From Tupaia tana (lineage: Eukaryota > Chordata > Mammalia > Scandentia > Tupaiidae): a DNA stretch of 64,000 nt. Both the position numbers and the translations under genes were made by a program. The DNA is taken from the NCBI GenBank assembly GCA_026018925.1, contig JAKSZU010000008.1, positions 12,007,626 through 12,071,625 of the forward strand, in the 5' to 3' direction. How positions within the stretch are numbered: position 1 is the stretch's first letter; each line of letters begins with the position of its first letter. The notes under the pieces were generated by a model. That model saw only the letters and a program-made list of their open reading frames with translations. It was not told where the DNA came from and made no database searches. This document shows, in pieces, positions 52,377 to 63,611 of the stretch.

Positions 52377-54013
52377 GCATTAAGCTTTCTGTATTACCTG
52401 TTAACTATTAGCATCTTTATTCATTTTCTTAAGCTTTACCAAATAGATTTGAGAGCGTCATAATGTGTGCTGCTGAATGTTTGAAAGTGTACAAAGACAG
52501 GACTGAGAGGAAGCAATGCTGTGTAGACATTGTTGTGGAATAGTCCCCAGGCTCTATGAGCTGTATTTTCTCACATTTCCCCTAGTATTTTATCTCTCCA
52601 TAAACCTCAGTACTGACTAAAAATAAATAAATAAGTAAATAATGGAAACCACTCAGAATTTATCATCTTTAAAAAATAAAGCTCCCTCTAGATATAAGAA
52701 AATGCACATACACACCTGTACACACACAGTTTAATGAGAGCTATCATTTCAGAGTCTAAAGAGCATCTGGTTCATTTGGGGACATATATCATAACCTTAA
52801 AAATGTGGAGTGGCAAAAGCCCAAGAGAATAACAGGCAGTGGAAAGAACATTTGGTGTTATTGAAAATGCATTTTATTGCAAAACAGTAAAGATTTAAGA
52901 CTGGGTCATAGAGATTAGCAGTGTAGTTTTCTCACTTTCTTATATAAACAAATCATATTAGCAACCGCTTTGTTAAACATCGGCTAGGTGTGGTATAATT
53001 TTTAAGTCATGTAATAAATAGTGACTAGAACCATTACTAAACCAATTAAAATTTATATTCAAAATTCCCTAGTAAGTTTACCTATAATTATTTTAGAGTC
53101 TGTGAAGAAGGTTTCCATCTTGCTGACCTGAGTTTAATTACAGTTTAATGTGTTTTATGCACATCTGTTTAAAATAAAAATGTTTTATGTAGATTATTAA
53201 TTATACGTCATGTTCTTTCCATCTAGTCGAAGATGTCTAAAAATAAGGAGAATGAACAAAGAGCAAGATGTACTGTATATTCTTTCATGTCCTGAATTTA
53301 GCAGCTTATAAATATCGCTCATTCAGAAATCTCTTTTTCAAAGAAAAATTTTCTGAACCTAAACACAAGAGTTCTGTGACGCCATGAAGGCAAAGCTAAC
53401 ATTCAACAACAAAATAAGTTTGCAAATGTCCGCTATGGAAAGCAGATTCTATGATAAAATATAACCCCAAAACACTTCCACATTCATAGCAATTATTCTG
53501 ACTACAAATTGTATATTCATTCCTTCTTCACAAGTGTTGAAAAAAATGGGTGGAATTCTAGGGCATTCTCAGAGCCCTGTGGGTGGCAGTGTCAGCAGGT
53601 AAAATTTTCCGACTCAGGTTTTCCTGAGCATTGTGTCCAGCTGAGCTCTGTAACCACCATCTGTAGGTTCCTTTGCTCACTCCTTTGGAGAATGTATAAG
53701 ATGTTTACAGAAAGATCATTGTAAAGCTTAGGCAATGTTCTCTGATAATTCTAAGTGCAGACAAAGAGACTCTCCTAGCTGGTATCAAATTATAAAGCTG
53801 GGAACTCCTGCGGGGAGGGGGGGATGTGCTACGCACCTAATAGAAATCATTCAAGAGCAACCTAATACTTCTCCCATGCTTTTCTCACACCCAGTCAACC
53901 CCTGTCTGGTCATCATTTGCTTCCCCAACAAACATCTGATCTGTCATGGGAGGGCACTCACCAAGAAAGAGAGTCTGTGGAGGGACCTTCTAAGTTTAGT
54001 TTGGGGCTGGTTT
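52377..54013. other. unassigned sequence
   Basis: About 1.6 kb of mainly AT-rich DNA with no recognised element. A few A-rich AAAT runs near 52620-52640. Confidence 0.4.
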
Positions 54014-54029
54014 CCAAAGACCCATTTCT

Positions 54030-54268
54030 GGGAACCAGCAGTTAGCATAATGGCTATGTCGCTGGACTCCCACGTAGTTGACCGCGGTTCGCGTCCCAGA
54101 CCCGGTGGCTTAAAACTCACACCGGGCGTGTGTGCGTGTGTGCCCAAGATCCCGAGAGGAGAGTGCAGGAGAAGGGATTGCGGTGTGACCATCCCCCCAG
54201 GGGGTGATTTCTCGTTTTCTGTCTCTCTGTCTCTCTCTGTTTGTCTGGCGAGCGCACGCGCCCTATAG
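54030..54268 (+). mobile_element. young family A SINE, tailless
   Basis: GGGAACCAGCAGTTAGCATAATGG through GGTTCGCGTCCC, the palindrome and GCGCACGCGCCCTATAG, where it stops: the AAAACCTCTCC end and A tail are missing. TSD CCAAAGACCCATTTCT is perfect over 16 bp at 54014-54029 and 54269-54284, directly abutting the truncated end. Confidence 0.95.
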
Positions 54269-54284
54269 CCAAAGACCCATTTCT

Positions 54285-55229
54285 CAGAACCTCCTCAAAT
54301 AGTAGTCTTTTCTCCACCTGCTGCCCTCTGACCTTTTGGAAGCAGGGCCCACATTATAGGCACAGTGGATCAAGTACAATACACTTGACCTTGGGCAATA
54401 CTGGGTTGGCTTTTTATCCCGAAGTTCAGGCCTTTGGATTTCCGTAACAGAGAAAACCAGTGGAGGGCTAAAAGTGTTTCTAGAGTTACAAGTCTGATGG
54501 AAACAGGCTCTAACCCTTGTGTTAAAAGACTAAATTGCCAGGCTTTCCTTTTAACAAGAAGGGGTGCAAGCACTCCATGGTTAACTTTTTCCCCAATTTT
54601 TATTAATATCCCCAGGCAATATGCAAAAAGCACACAGAAGTTTATATCCGCATTGTAAACTAAGGAGGGCAGATGATTTGCCAAAGCCTAGTTTATGGCT
54701 CACTGCAGTAATAGGGCTCAACAGAGAAACCAAGTCAGGGGCCAGCCCCGTACTTGCCTGAGTACAGTATGGCTGGGGAGAAGGGACTAGGAGGACGTTT
54801 AGATTTATGACCCCTGTCTCTCCCAGCTAACTCATTCATTTTAAACTTCCATCTGTATTACCCACCAGAGACGGAAACTGCCAGTAAAAGTCTAGCCCAC
54901 ACCCTACCTGGCAAAAGAACTCTAAGAAAAACCAACAGGCGAGAAAAGACAGGAAAGTCCTCAAAGAAACGCATGCGAAGAAATCTCAGCTGTTATGTAC
55001 CGGAGCAGGGCCAGGAGGAAACACTAAACTGTGAGAACACAGCAGGTAACGTGAATAATAATAATCTCACCTCTCACTTCAGGGTAAAAGATGGCACTAA
55101 ATAAATACTATATTAGCCAAGACTTTTTCTATGGGAAATGATAGAAACATAAATCATTTTAAGCCAGAGAGGGAAAAGTATTGACGCTGATCATCTACAC
55201 TGCAGAAAGTGCACAGTGCACCTGGCCTC
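54285..55229. other. unassigned sequence, possible MIR
   Basis: A MIR-like antisense stretch may lie at about 54640-54745 (CCGCATTGTAAACTAAGGAGG, GATGATTTGCCAAAGCC). The rest shows nothing I can assign. Confidence 0.3.
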
Positions 55230-55239
55230 CAAGGGCAAT

Positions 55240-55455
55240 TACACCAAGTATCTCTCCTCCCTTTCTCCCTCTCTCCCTCTCTCCCTTCCCTCCCAACCTC
55301 TCCTGACTGACTTCCTTCCCTCTCTCCTTCTCCCCCTCCCTCCTATCCTTTCTCTTTCTTTCCTCCCTTCCTTCCCTCCCTTCCTTCCTTCTTTCCTTCC
55401 TTCCCTCTGTCCTTCTTTCCCCTCTTTCTCTAGTCTCCCCCATCTTCTCTCTCTC
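55240..55455 (+). repeat. pyrimidine-rich CCTT/CTCC tract
   Basis: About 215 bp of nearly pure pyrimidine (CCCTCTCTCC, CCTTCCTTCC). It adjoins the antisense tail of the SINE to its right and probably grew from it. Confidence 0.92.
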
Positions 55456-55686
55456 TTTTTAGTTGCCAGAGGGTGAGTGTACTCACCAGAAAGAAAGAGA
55501 GAGGGGAAAGCACTCCCTGATGAGCCTTGGCCGTGCCACAATCCCCAGTCCTCCATTTCCCCACCCTGTCTGGATTTTGGACATGCACAGGCACCTGGCA
55601 TGTTTCTCAAGTCCCCGGGGCTGGGGTTAAAGCCCTCATCAGCCATGTGAGGTCTGGCCCCCCAGCCACCAGCTTAGGGAGCCTGT
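55456..55686 (-). mobile_element. old family A SINE
   Basis: TTTAGTTGCCAGAGGGTGAG, CCGTGCCACAATCCCCAGTC, CATGTTTCTCAAGTCCCCGG and AGCCACCAGCTTAGGGAGCC in antisense. Degraded head. Confidence 0.82.
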
Positions 55687-56259
55687 CCTCTCCCTCTTTT
55701 TTAATCTCTCTCTTTTTGGTCCTCTCTCCTTTTTTTCCTCCCTCCCATCTTAATGTCCTTCTTCACTCATCTTGCCTCCTTTTCTCTCCCTTTTCTTTGC
55801 TCTTTTATCCCCGCCTTCTTGCCTCTGGCCCTTTATCTTTCTGCCCTATATGCCAGCTTTTGTATCTCTAAGTAGTCAGATATCCTTTCACAGAGCAGGT
55901 AAATGAGGCTTCCGAGGCTTCCAAGGCTTCCAAGGCTTCCAAGGCTTCCGGCAGCCCTGTTCTCATATCCTGAGGGCTGTGACAACAGAAGAAAAGCCTT
56001 CTCCCCCACTCCATTTCAGTCTTGAGGAAGGACAGAAGGGCTTGGCCTGGGTCTGGTCGCTGCCCACCTCCAGGGCAGGGGAGGAAGTAACATGAGCATC
56101 ACTGTCTGGTGTGAGGAAAAGAGGAACCAGAGGGTCAAAGATAATAATCTGGGTACTACAAATACCTGCAAAGCATCAGAAATAGTGCTCCCCGTTATTA
56201 ACCTCTGCAGCTATAGCTTTGTTTTGCGTTTACAAGTTATAGTTTTGTTTTGCATTTAG
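55687..56259. other. unassigned sequence
   Basis: Pyrimidine-rich at the left, then ordinary DNA with the small minisatellite listed next. Confidence 0.35.
55905..55950 (+). repeat. 9-bp minisatellite AAGGCTTCC
   Basis: Five tandem copies of (A/G)AGGCTTCC, the middle ones identical, suggesting recent slippage. Confidence 0.9.
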
Positions 56260-56524
56260 AAGTTTAGTAGTATATCGAGGTGCAATATCCTTCACAGATT
56301 TAAAATGTATAAATTGACATGTTTTAGCATATCTGGATACCTTGAAATCATCACCACTATCAACATAATGGACATTTTCATTGTCTACAAAAGTTTCCTC
56401 ATGTTTCTTTGCCATGTATTCTTCCCTATGTCCCTAATCCAAAAAATCACTAACCAGCTACTAATATATAAATAAATTTGCATTATCTAGAAGTTTATAA
56501 TAACAGAAACTCTGTTTGTTTGTT

Positions 56525-56806
56525 TGCTTTTTAATTTTATTTATTCCATTTTTAATTTGCTAGAGGGTGTATCCACTCACCAGAAAGAGAGAAAACAAAA
56601 AGTAAAATGAGAAAACATCCCCCTGTGGGGAATGGTCACACTGCAATCTCTTCTCCTCCATTTCTTCTTCCTTTTGGAAATTTGGGTATGCACACACACA
56701 TGCCCTATGTTTTTTTTTTTTTTCAAGCGACTAGGTCCAGGATTCAAGACATGCACTTAGCCACGTGACATCCAGCCACCTTCCCTACCACTGTACTGGC
56801 TAGCCC
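56525..56806 (-). mobile_element. old family A SINE in the antisense L1
   Basis: TTTAATTTGCTAGAGGGTG, CCCCCTGTGGGGAATGGTC, a T15 expansion at 56710 within the body, and ACTGTACTGGCTAGCCCC. AACAGAAACTCTGTTT and AACAGAACCTTTGTTT flank it. Confidence 0.85.
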
Positions 56807-56822
56807 CCAACAGAACCTTTGT

Positions 56823-57021
56823 TTTTTTTTTAAGAATTATTTATCTAATTTTATTATTGTTATTGTTGTTGTTGTTCTAATTTGTTATAGGACATGTGTG
56901 CTCACCATGGAGAGGCAATGAGAAAGAGAGAGAGAGAAAGCAAGAAAACAAGCCACCAAGTCTGGGACTTGAACCATGGTCAGCCATGTGGGAATTCAGC
57001 ACCTCAAGCATCTGCTGGCCC
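56823..57021 (-). mobile_element. A-short SINE in the antisense L1
   Basis: TTATTATTGTTATTGTTGTTG antisense tail, GGACATGTGTGCTCACCATG, GTCTGGGACTTGAACCATGG and GCATCTGCTGGCCCC. CCCCAACAGAACCTTT and CCCCAACAAAATCTTT flank it, so it used a site inside the neighbouring SINE's edge. Confidence 0.85.
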
Positions 57022-57364
57022 CCCAACAAAATCTTTTTTAGTCTGTCTCTTCTTTCACTCATTTTCATGAGTTTGAGAATTATCAGTGTTGTGTACACCA
57101 ATAATTTTTTCTTTCTATGACTGTGTTGTATCCATTATATAGGTATACCACAATTTGTTTATGTATCCAATTACTAATAGACCTTTGGGTTGATTTTGGT
57201 TTTGGACTATTACAAATAAAGTTGCCATAGTATTTATGTATAAAAGTTCATGTGGACACATGGTTTTCTTGTTCTTGGGCAATTACCTCAAAGTGAGTGG
57301 TCAGGTTGTTAGAAGGGTATATGTTTAACATTTTTAAAGTTAAGTCTTTTAAAGTTAAGTTTTT

Positions 57365-57623
57365 GTTTTGTTTGTTTTGTTTTAGAAGTTTTTTCTATAG
57401 GGCACATGCGCCCACCAGAAAGACAAAGAGTTAGAAAGCGAGAAATCACCCCCCAGGGGGGATGGCCATGCAGCAATCCCTTCTCCTCCATTCTCTTCTC
57501 GGGATCTTGGGCATGCACGCACACGCACCTGGCATGAGTTTAAGCCACCTGGTCCAGGACTTGAACCGTGGTCAACTACATGGGAGTCCAGTGACATATT
57601 CATTACGCCAACTGCTGGTCCCT
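57365..57623 (-). mobile_element. young family A SINE in the antisense L1
   Basis: TTTTAGAAGTTTTTTCTATAGGG, CCCCCCAGGGGGG palindrome, GGACTTGAACCGTGGTC and GCCAACTGCTGGTCCC. TSD AAGTTAAGTTTTT (57352-57364) versus AAGGTTAAGTTTTT (57624-57637). Confidence 0.93.
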
Positions 57624-57931
57624 AAGGTTAAGTTTTTTTTTTAAACTTCCAAATTGTTTCCAAATATTTTTACACTCCTGACAAATCTATTTCCCATTCC
57701 CACCAGCAGGCTACGATAGTTCCAGTTGTTCCACGTCGTTGCCTAGATGGTATGGCCAGTCTTTACATTTTAGTTGCTCAGTTGGGTGTGTAGTGACATT
57801 TTGCCATTACTCATATTGCATTTGCCTCATGATTAATATGTTGGGCATCTTTTAATGTACTTATTGTCCATTTTGGGGCTATATATTGAAAACTTTTAAA
57901 ATCATGTTGTTTCTCTTGTTATTCATAAGAT

Positions 57932-58160
57932 TTTTTTTATTATTTCTTTCTTCCATGAGAGATAGAGAAAAACAGAGAGAGATGCCTGCACTTCAACGCG
58001 GTCCTCGCGCCATGCTCCACCCACAACTTCAGCCAGCTCTGGATCGTGGGTACTCTCATGTCCAATGTGTCCAGGGAGGCTTCTGTATGTGAATCTGGAA
58101 CCTTCTCACATGGGTCGGCCTTGCACAGCGTTGCATTACCACGGCATCACAGACCAGCCC
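57932..58160 (-). mobile_element. family B SINE in the antisense L1
   Basis: Best-kept family B copy. The sense strand reads TGTGATGCCGTGGTAATGC, GGCCGACCCATGTGAG, AAGGTTCCAGATTCAC, CACGATCCAGAGCTGGCTG and GGACCGCGTTGAAGTGC, then TCTCTCTGTTTTTCTC and an A-rich end. Box A/B-like spacing supports a tRNA origin. Confidence 0.78.
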
Positions 58161-58261
58161 CTATGAGAATACTTTTAATGACTTGGTTACAATTCCTTCA
58201 TCTAGTATATATGCTATAAATATTTGTCACTAGTCTGTGACTTGGCCTCTCGTAAAAAAAA

Positions 58262-58488
58262 TAGTTTATTCACCTATGCTTTCCATGAGAAAGAGCAAGT
58301 GAGAGAGAGAGAAAAGGAGAGGAGACAGCAGCCTCTGCAGGGTCCTCACACCATGAATCACCCGCAGTCCTAGCCAACCTAGACCAGGGCATGTGCACAC
58401 ATCCCTGGTGTATGTACAGAAATCCTGGGGCACAACCCCAGGACTGTCCGATGTGAGTTCCATAACTTTACCACCCTCTGAACCCACC
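58262..58488 (-). mobile_element. family B SINE in the antisense L1
   Basis: CTTTCCATGAGAAAGAGCAAG, CCGCAGTCCTAGCCAACC and GTGAGTTCCATAACTTTACC, parallel to the copy just left of it but more diverged. Confidence 0.65.
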
Positions 58489-58644
58489 TTTTCATTTTCT
58501 TAATGGTGTCTTTCAAAGACCAGATATTTCCTTTAGTCTTTCATGTTTTTAATATCTAAACAAAAATGCCTGATTTGAGGTCTTAAAAATTTTTTCCCTG
58601 TGTTTTATTCTAGAATTTTAAAGTTTTTGATTACATATTTCAGG

Positions 58645-58880
58645 CAGGCCCTTTTACCAAATGGGTAAGAGAGCCAGATCTCAAACAGATAACTGTGAGG
58701 TTTGAATCCTGGCTCTGGTAGCTTGAAAAACATGCCAGGTACATGTGCACTTGTGCCCCAAATTCTGACGGGGTGGGAAAATGGAGGAGAAGGAATTTTG
58801 GAGAGGCACTTTCTCCCTCTCCCTCTCTTTCATCTGTCTCTGGCAATTATACACGCCCTCAGTCAAAATTTTTAAAAAGA
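58645..58880 (+). mobile_element. old family A SINE in the antisense L1
   Basis: GGCAGGCCCTTTTACCAAATGG, AGGTTTGAATCCTGGCTC, GTAGCTTGAAAAACATGCC, AAATGGAGGAGAAGGAATTTTG and an A-rich tail. Confidence 0.83.
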
Positions 58881-59235
58881 GAAGAGAAATAAAAGCTTCA
58901 TATTTAGCTCTTGACTAACTTTGAGTTAATGATTGTTTATGATGTAAGGAGTTGAGTTTCATGTTCTTTTTTATGCACATGCCTAGTTGAAATTGATATG
59001 CCTCCATTTGGTAAAAAGACTTACCATTTTACCATTGTATTTCCTTGGCATATCTGCCTAAAGTCAACTGATATGTGAGATGGTTAATTCACAGAATACA
59101 GAAGTAATTAAAAACAAGAGCTTCTGTAAATCTTCCACATTCTAGACAAGAACTTTCACTTTGTTCCATTATTGTATGTGCTAATATTTTTATGAAAACC
59201 AAATGTCTCAGTTACTATAAATTTGTAAGCCTTAA

Positions 59236-59395
59236 AATTAGGTAATGGCATGGTGATGAAGATGTTGGACTTCCACATGGCTAACTGCAGTTCAAGTCTC
59301 AGGCCTGACAGCTTGGTTTCTCATGCTCATTCTCTCTCTTTGTCTCTTGTGAGAGCACATGACCGATAGCAGATTTTAAAATAACAATATTTTTT
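59236..59395 (+). mobile_element. A-short SINE in the antisense L1
   Basis: TAATGGCATGGTGATGAAG, CAGTTCAAGTCTCAGGCC, CATTCTCTCTCTTTGTCTC and AGCACATGACCGATAGC, A-rich end. Confidence 0.78.
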
Positions 59396-59755
59396 AAAAA
59401 TTAAGTAAGATAAACCCTCCAACTTATGGTGATATCTTCCAAAATTGTTTTATCTGTCATGGATCTATTGCATTTTAATATATATTTTAGAATTACTTTT
59501 TAAGATTTCTACCAAAAAAAAAAAAGGCACAATAAAACAAAAAGGAATTTTTATTGGAATTGTGTCAAATCTATAGGTCAATTCGAGGAAATTTGCATCT
59601 CCACAATATTAAATCTTCCAATCCATAATCATGGAATATATCACTACCTTTATTTATTTCAACCTTCTTTAATTCCTCTCTGCAATATTTTGTAGCTTAC
59701 AGTATAAAGGTTTTGAGCCTCTTTTTATTAGATTTGTACCTTCTTATCTGTGTTA

Positions 59756-60330
59756 CTTAGGGTTCAATCAGAGAGGAAGAACAACAGAAATTTGACCTAG
59801 TGAAATTATGAGAGCCTCTGAAGTGGTTGTCTTTGGGTTTAATGCTGGAGCCTGAAGAGAGCAGAATAAGCAATGATGAAGGGAGGAGAGATGTAAAGGG
59901 GGGAAGAACAAAGGAAACTGGAACCCAAAAAGACATACCGAATCCCTGTTGTTCTCACTACCATCATCTTGATGTAGTACATGTCCTGCAAGAGAAGCTG
60001 AAACCCTGAATCATGGAGATCAACACATGCATGGCTCAAAGTAGAAACTGAAAGACAATCCAAGGAAAAGTATCAGTTGCCAATCAAGGTGTGGCTCAAG
60101 TCAAGGATGTATGTCAGCTGATGAGCAAAAACAGGAGTGAGCTATGGAAAGTGTCTGCTCTAACCACTGAAGTATATATACAAATCAGCTGCTTCTTTAC
60201 TTCTGCATTCCAAACCTTACATGAAAAAAGTCTCTCATGGCCCACTAACTGGAAATATACATAAAAGGGAATTTTGGAAAACAGTTCACCTCAGACAAGC
60301 TGACACACACAAAAAACACCCCAGTTTGCT
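59756..60330. mobile_element. unassigned old interspersed repeat, possibly LTR
   Basis: It opens TTACTTAGGGTTCAATCAGAGAGG and closes near CACCTCAGACAAGCTGACAC. These ends resemble a common mammalian repeat starting TTACTTAGGGTTCTCCAGAG. I cannot name the family. It might be a decayed LTR linked to the ERVL remnant to its right. Confidence 0.3.
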
Positions 60331-60500
60331 CCCCGGTTTGCTCTATATCTACTTGTTACCCATACACATCTCTTTAAAACGTACTTTACTTCCAAACACA
60401 ATTAATAATAAAGCTACATTTCCACCAAACATGAGGCAAACAACAAAAATAGGGTAATTCTTACCTCTACAAAAATGGGTGTAAAAATTCTTCTTTACCT

Positions 60501-60750
60501 GGGACCAGCAGTTGGCATAATGGCTATGTCACTGGACTCCCATGTAGTTGACCGCAGTTTGAGTCCTGGACCCTTAAACTCACGCCAGGCACATGTACGT
60601 GTGTGCCCAAAATCCTGATAGGAGAATGGAGGAGAAAGACCTGTGGCATGGCCATCCTCATAGGAGATGATTTCTCGCTTTCTGTCTCTCTGTCTCTTTC
60701 TGTCTTTCTGGTGAGCACACACGCTTTATAGCAAAACCTCTCAAAAAAAA
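60501..60750 (+). mobile_element. young family A SINE
   Basis: GGGACCAGCAGTTGGCATAATGG, with the GGTGGC step after GGACCC deleted, through GCTTTATAGCAAAACCTC and A10. TSD AAATTCTTCTTTACCT (60485-60500) versus AAATTCTTCTTTATCT (60751-60766). Confidence 0.93.
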
Positions 60751-60847
60751 AAATTCTTCTTTATCTTCTTCACCTATTCACACTCCTCATTTGATATATA
60801 GAAAATGAAATACTCAAATACTGAGATATCAAGTATGAGGGGTACTT

Positions 60848-60955
60848 AAGACTTTCAAAGAAATGCATACCATGAAAAAGCTATCTATGTTTTTTTTAAA
60901 TTTGCAATAGAATAAACTTGTACTTTATTTCCATTTTTCTACAGACTTTTTCTAT
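60848..60955. mobile_element. mariner-like MITE
   Basis: AAGACTTTCAAAGAAATGC left, AGAATAAACTTGTACTTTATT inside, TTTTTCTACAGACTTTTTC right. Same arrangement as 63485-63611, diverged. Confidence 0.5.
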
Positions 60956-60959
60956 ACAC

Positions 60960-60965
60960 ATACAT

Positions 60966-60998
<33 letters not shown>

Positions 60999-61001
60999 TA
61001 G
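60960..61001. repeat. (CA)n microsatellite
   Basis: CACACACA with one AAACA interruption. Confidence 0.88.
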
Positions 61002-61639
61002 TCCAATGAAAATAAGGAATAAATGCTCACAACTAATAAGAGTGTCTAGTTCTTTAACTAGTCACATGGTCATAGCTGGTGTTTATAACTAAACTCATCA
61101 CCGACTCTATAATTCCTTTGCCCTCAGGAAGTGCCTCAGCTGTGGTACTTTCTTACCTTTTGGGTGACCCAAACATCTAGTCCTGAAGGATCTATTTATT
61201 AGTGATCCAGCCTGAACCAGGTTTTTGTAGTTTCCATTGACTTTAATCTCAGGACAGGAAAGTGTTTAGCAATGCCCCAGGGCTTTCTTGCATTCCAGAC
61301 ACCCTGCTCCCTGCCCCTGCTGTGGAGGAGGCAACTTAATTGTCTATTAATGGTCAATGTTCACAATCAATCATCCCAGGCAATGTAGTAACTATCTTCC
61401 TTGCCTGTTGGTTCATTGTCTTGAGGTCCTAGAGTTGTGAGGTGACAGCTTTAACTTCTAGTTCAAAAGAGTTATTGTTGTGGCCTCTGGTGCAAGTATT
61501 CCTCATTTTGGAATTAAGACATTCAGATAAGTGGGGTCTAACATTGATGGAACAAGAAGCACAGACTTTTTTTATGAATTACTGAGAGTCATAGTAAGAC
61601 AATTCTAATCAGTGATTCTTGGGTGCATGAACGTTGTGT
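61002..61639. other. unassigned sequence, possible ERVL flank
   Basis: No confident match. It may be further decayed internal sequence of the ERVL remnant to the right. Confidence 0.3.
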
Positions 61640-62475
61640 ATCGGAGAATCAACAGATTTAGAACACAGACTACCTCCTGGAGGAAATTTCCGAGCTCCCC
61701 AGGGTGCTGTAACCTACCTGATGCTATAATTGACTCCTCAAAAGTTGGGGACAAAGTAAGCAAGTGAATTCCATAAAGTGGGCCGGTTGCCGCATTTTAT
61801 TTACTCTGAAGTGAGCTCCCTGATCAGAAGCAGTCTTGTGTGGAATATGGCAATCTGTAGTCCATGATGGTGATTTTGGCAGAAGCACTGTAGTTAAGAA
61901 AGGCAAATACATAGCCAGAACAACTGCCTATTGAAGTAAGAACAAAGCCAGGTGTGTGAAGGATGTGGTCCAGTGTAATCAACCTGCCATTGGGTTATTA
62001 CTCCAGGGAATGTTGCCATGAGGGAGGGCTCAGTGATAATCTCTGCTCCTGGCAGACTGGGTGCCCAGCAGTGGCCATAGCAAAGCTGGCCTATGGTGAG
62101 TGGAAGTCCACTCTGTTGAGCCCATGCATGACCTCCATTCCTCTCAGCATGGCCACTGTGTTCAAGAGCCCATTGGGTAATGATAGGAGTGACCGGGAAA
62201 GAGGCTGATAGCTCTCTTCAGAAAAGGTCATCCTCTCTACTTGATTATTAGATCTTCTTCTACTGAGATCACTTTTTAGTAAGCATTCTTGTGGTACACA
62301 AATAAATTCACATCCTTTGCCTATCCTGTCAGTTCTATCCACTTGTCATATCCATTCTTGTCATTTCCATGGAGGGCTGGCATTTGCACTAACCTGATAG
62401 TGAGGGCCACCTTAAATTTATGCCCCAAGCACCTTACTGGTCTCCCTCATCCTGACCCTGGTTTGCATACCCAGG
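61640..62475 (-). mobile_element. ERVL (HERV-L-like) pol remnant (fossil)
   Basis: Antisense landmarks of the ERVL pol/integrase region in order: GAGCTCCCTGATCAGAAGC, GTGTAATCAACCTGCCATTGG, CAGACTGGGTGCCCAGCAGTG, TTGAGCCCATGCATGACCTCC, AGAGCCCATTGGGTAATG and CTTGATTATTAGATCTTC. Very old, heavily broken, with no LTR confidently attached. Confidence 0.65.
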
Positions 62476-62703
62476 TTTAAATTAGTGCAGGACCAAGGAA
62501 ATCCGATCTTAGAACTTCTACTGCTAAATTTTTTAGAAGTTAAAGAAAAAAAGAAAGAAGCCAGGAGACTAAAGAGAGATACTATTAACTAATCTTAACC
62601 CAGAAATTTCAGAAACCATTCACTCTTCATCCCTTTACTTAGCATCTTTCACATGCCAAACTGGGCAGTTTGTACTCTATGATGAAGAGAGAAGGAACCC
62701 ATT
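62476..62703. other. unassigned sequence
   Basis: No recognised feature. Confidence 0.3.
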
Positions 62704-62718
62704 AAAGAAACTAAGCCT

Positions 62719-62962
62719 GGGACCAGCAGTTAGCGTAATGGCTATGCCGCTGGACTCCCATGTAGTCGACCGTGGTTCGTGTCCTGGACCAGGTGGCTTA
62801 AAACTCACAGCAGGCATGTGTGCGTGCATGCCCAAGATCCTGAGAGGAGAATGGAGGAGAAGGGATTGCGGCATGGCCATCCCCCCTGTCTCTCTGTCTC
62901 TGTCTGTCTGTCTGGTGAGCGCACGCGCCCTATCACAAAAACCTCTCAAAAAAAAAATTAAA
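62719..62962 (+). mobile_element. young family A SINE with shortened pyrimidine tract
   Basis: GGGACCAGCAGTTAGCGTAATGG, GCCATCCCCCCTGTCTCTC: the right palindrome half and following GGTGATTTCTCGCTTTC are deleted. It ends ATCACAAAAACCTCTC plus A tail. TSD AAAGAAACTAAGCCT (62704-62718) versus AAAGAAACTTAAGCTT (62963-62978). Confidence 0.92.
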
Positions 62963-62978
62963 AAAGAAACTTAAGCTT

Positions 62979-63484
62979 ATGAGGAAAGACTGACATCATT
63001 AAATTCACAGTAGATGTGTATGTTACTGATTGCTGTGTGGGAGACAGACAGGGGAGAGGATTAGAAATAGAGAACTCACTTATCCTCCCTGCAGGGTTTA
63101 AAAAAAAAAGTGTTGATAAGAAATCTGATAAGAAAAGTAGTGGTCAGTTCTTCTCAAGCTAGCCTCGCCTCAGGGTGGGGATTCAGCTATTAATGAAATG
63201 GGGAAAAAGAGAAGTATTGAAGGTGAGATAATGCATAGAGTCTTAGAGGAGCATGTAGACACGATTAGGAGATGAGAGAAAGGAGAAGGAGCATTCTAGA
63301 CAGACACATGATGATAGAGGTTGAACTTAGTAACCGGGAGAGCATAGGCAACTTTGAGGCCATCCAAGTGACTAATCTGCCCAGGACAAAATAACCTCAG
63401 AGAACCTCAGCTCCTAAGCAAAAAGTAACTTTTTTCATCAAGACTTGGGAAATTCTAGCACATACCATAGGATTCAGATATATG
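62979..63484. other. unassigned sequence
   Basis: No recognised feature in this purine-leaning stretch. Confidence 0.35.
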
Positions 63485-63611
63485 AGAGGGCTTCAAACAG
63501 CTCATGAAAAAGTGAGTATTGTGAAAAATCTATTAATGAGTTTAAATTTTTTGCCCCCAAATAAACTGGGACCTTAGTTCTATTTTTCCATAAACTTTTG
63601 AAGTGCGCTTG
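63485..63611. mobile_element. mariner-like MITE, both ends visible
   Basis: GAGGGCTTCAAACAGCTCATG at the left and TTTTTCCATAAACTTTTGAAG then TGCGC at the right are inverted repeats of about 25 bp. TTTTTTGCCCCCAAATAAACT lies inside. Best complete copy of this MITE family in the window (127 bp). Confidence 0.6.

Larger units (their letters stand above)
56260..59755 (-). mobile_element. old antisense L1: 3'UTR and ORF2, with seven SINEs
   Basis: Left to right this reads L1 3' to 5' in antisense: 3'UTR-type DNA (56285-56510), GGTTGATTTTGGTTTTGGAC and AATTACCTCAAAGTGAGTGG, CATTCCCACCAGCAGGCTAC, TATGTTGGGCATCTTTTAATG, TTGAAATTGATATGCC, and finally TTTATTGGAATTGTGTCAAATC, AATATTAAATCTTCCAATCC and CAATATTTTGTAGCTTACAG, all known antisense ORF2 landmarks. 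Very old; broken throughout. Confidence 0.8.
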
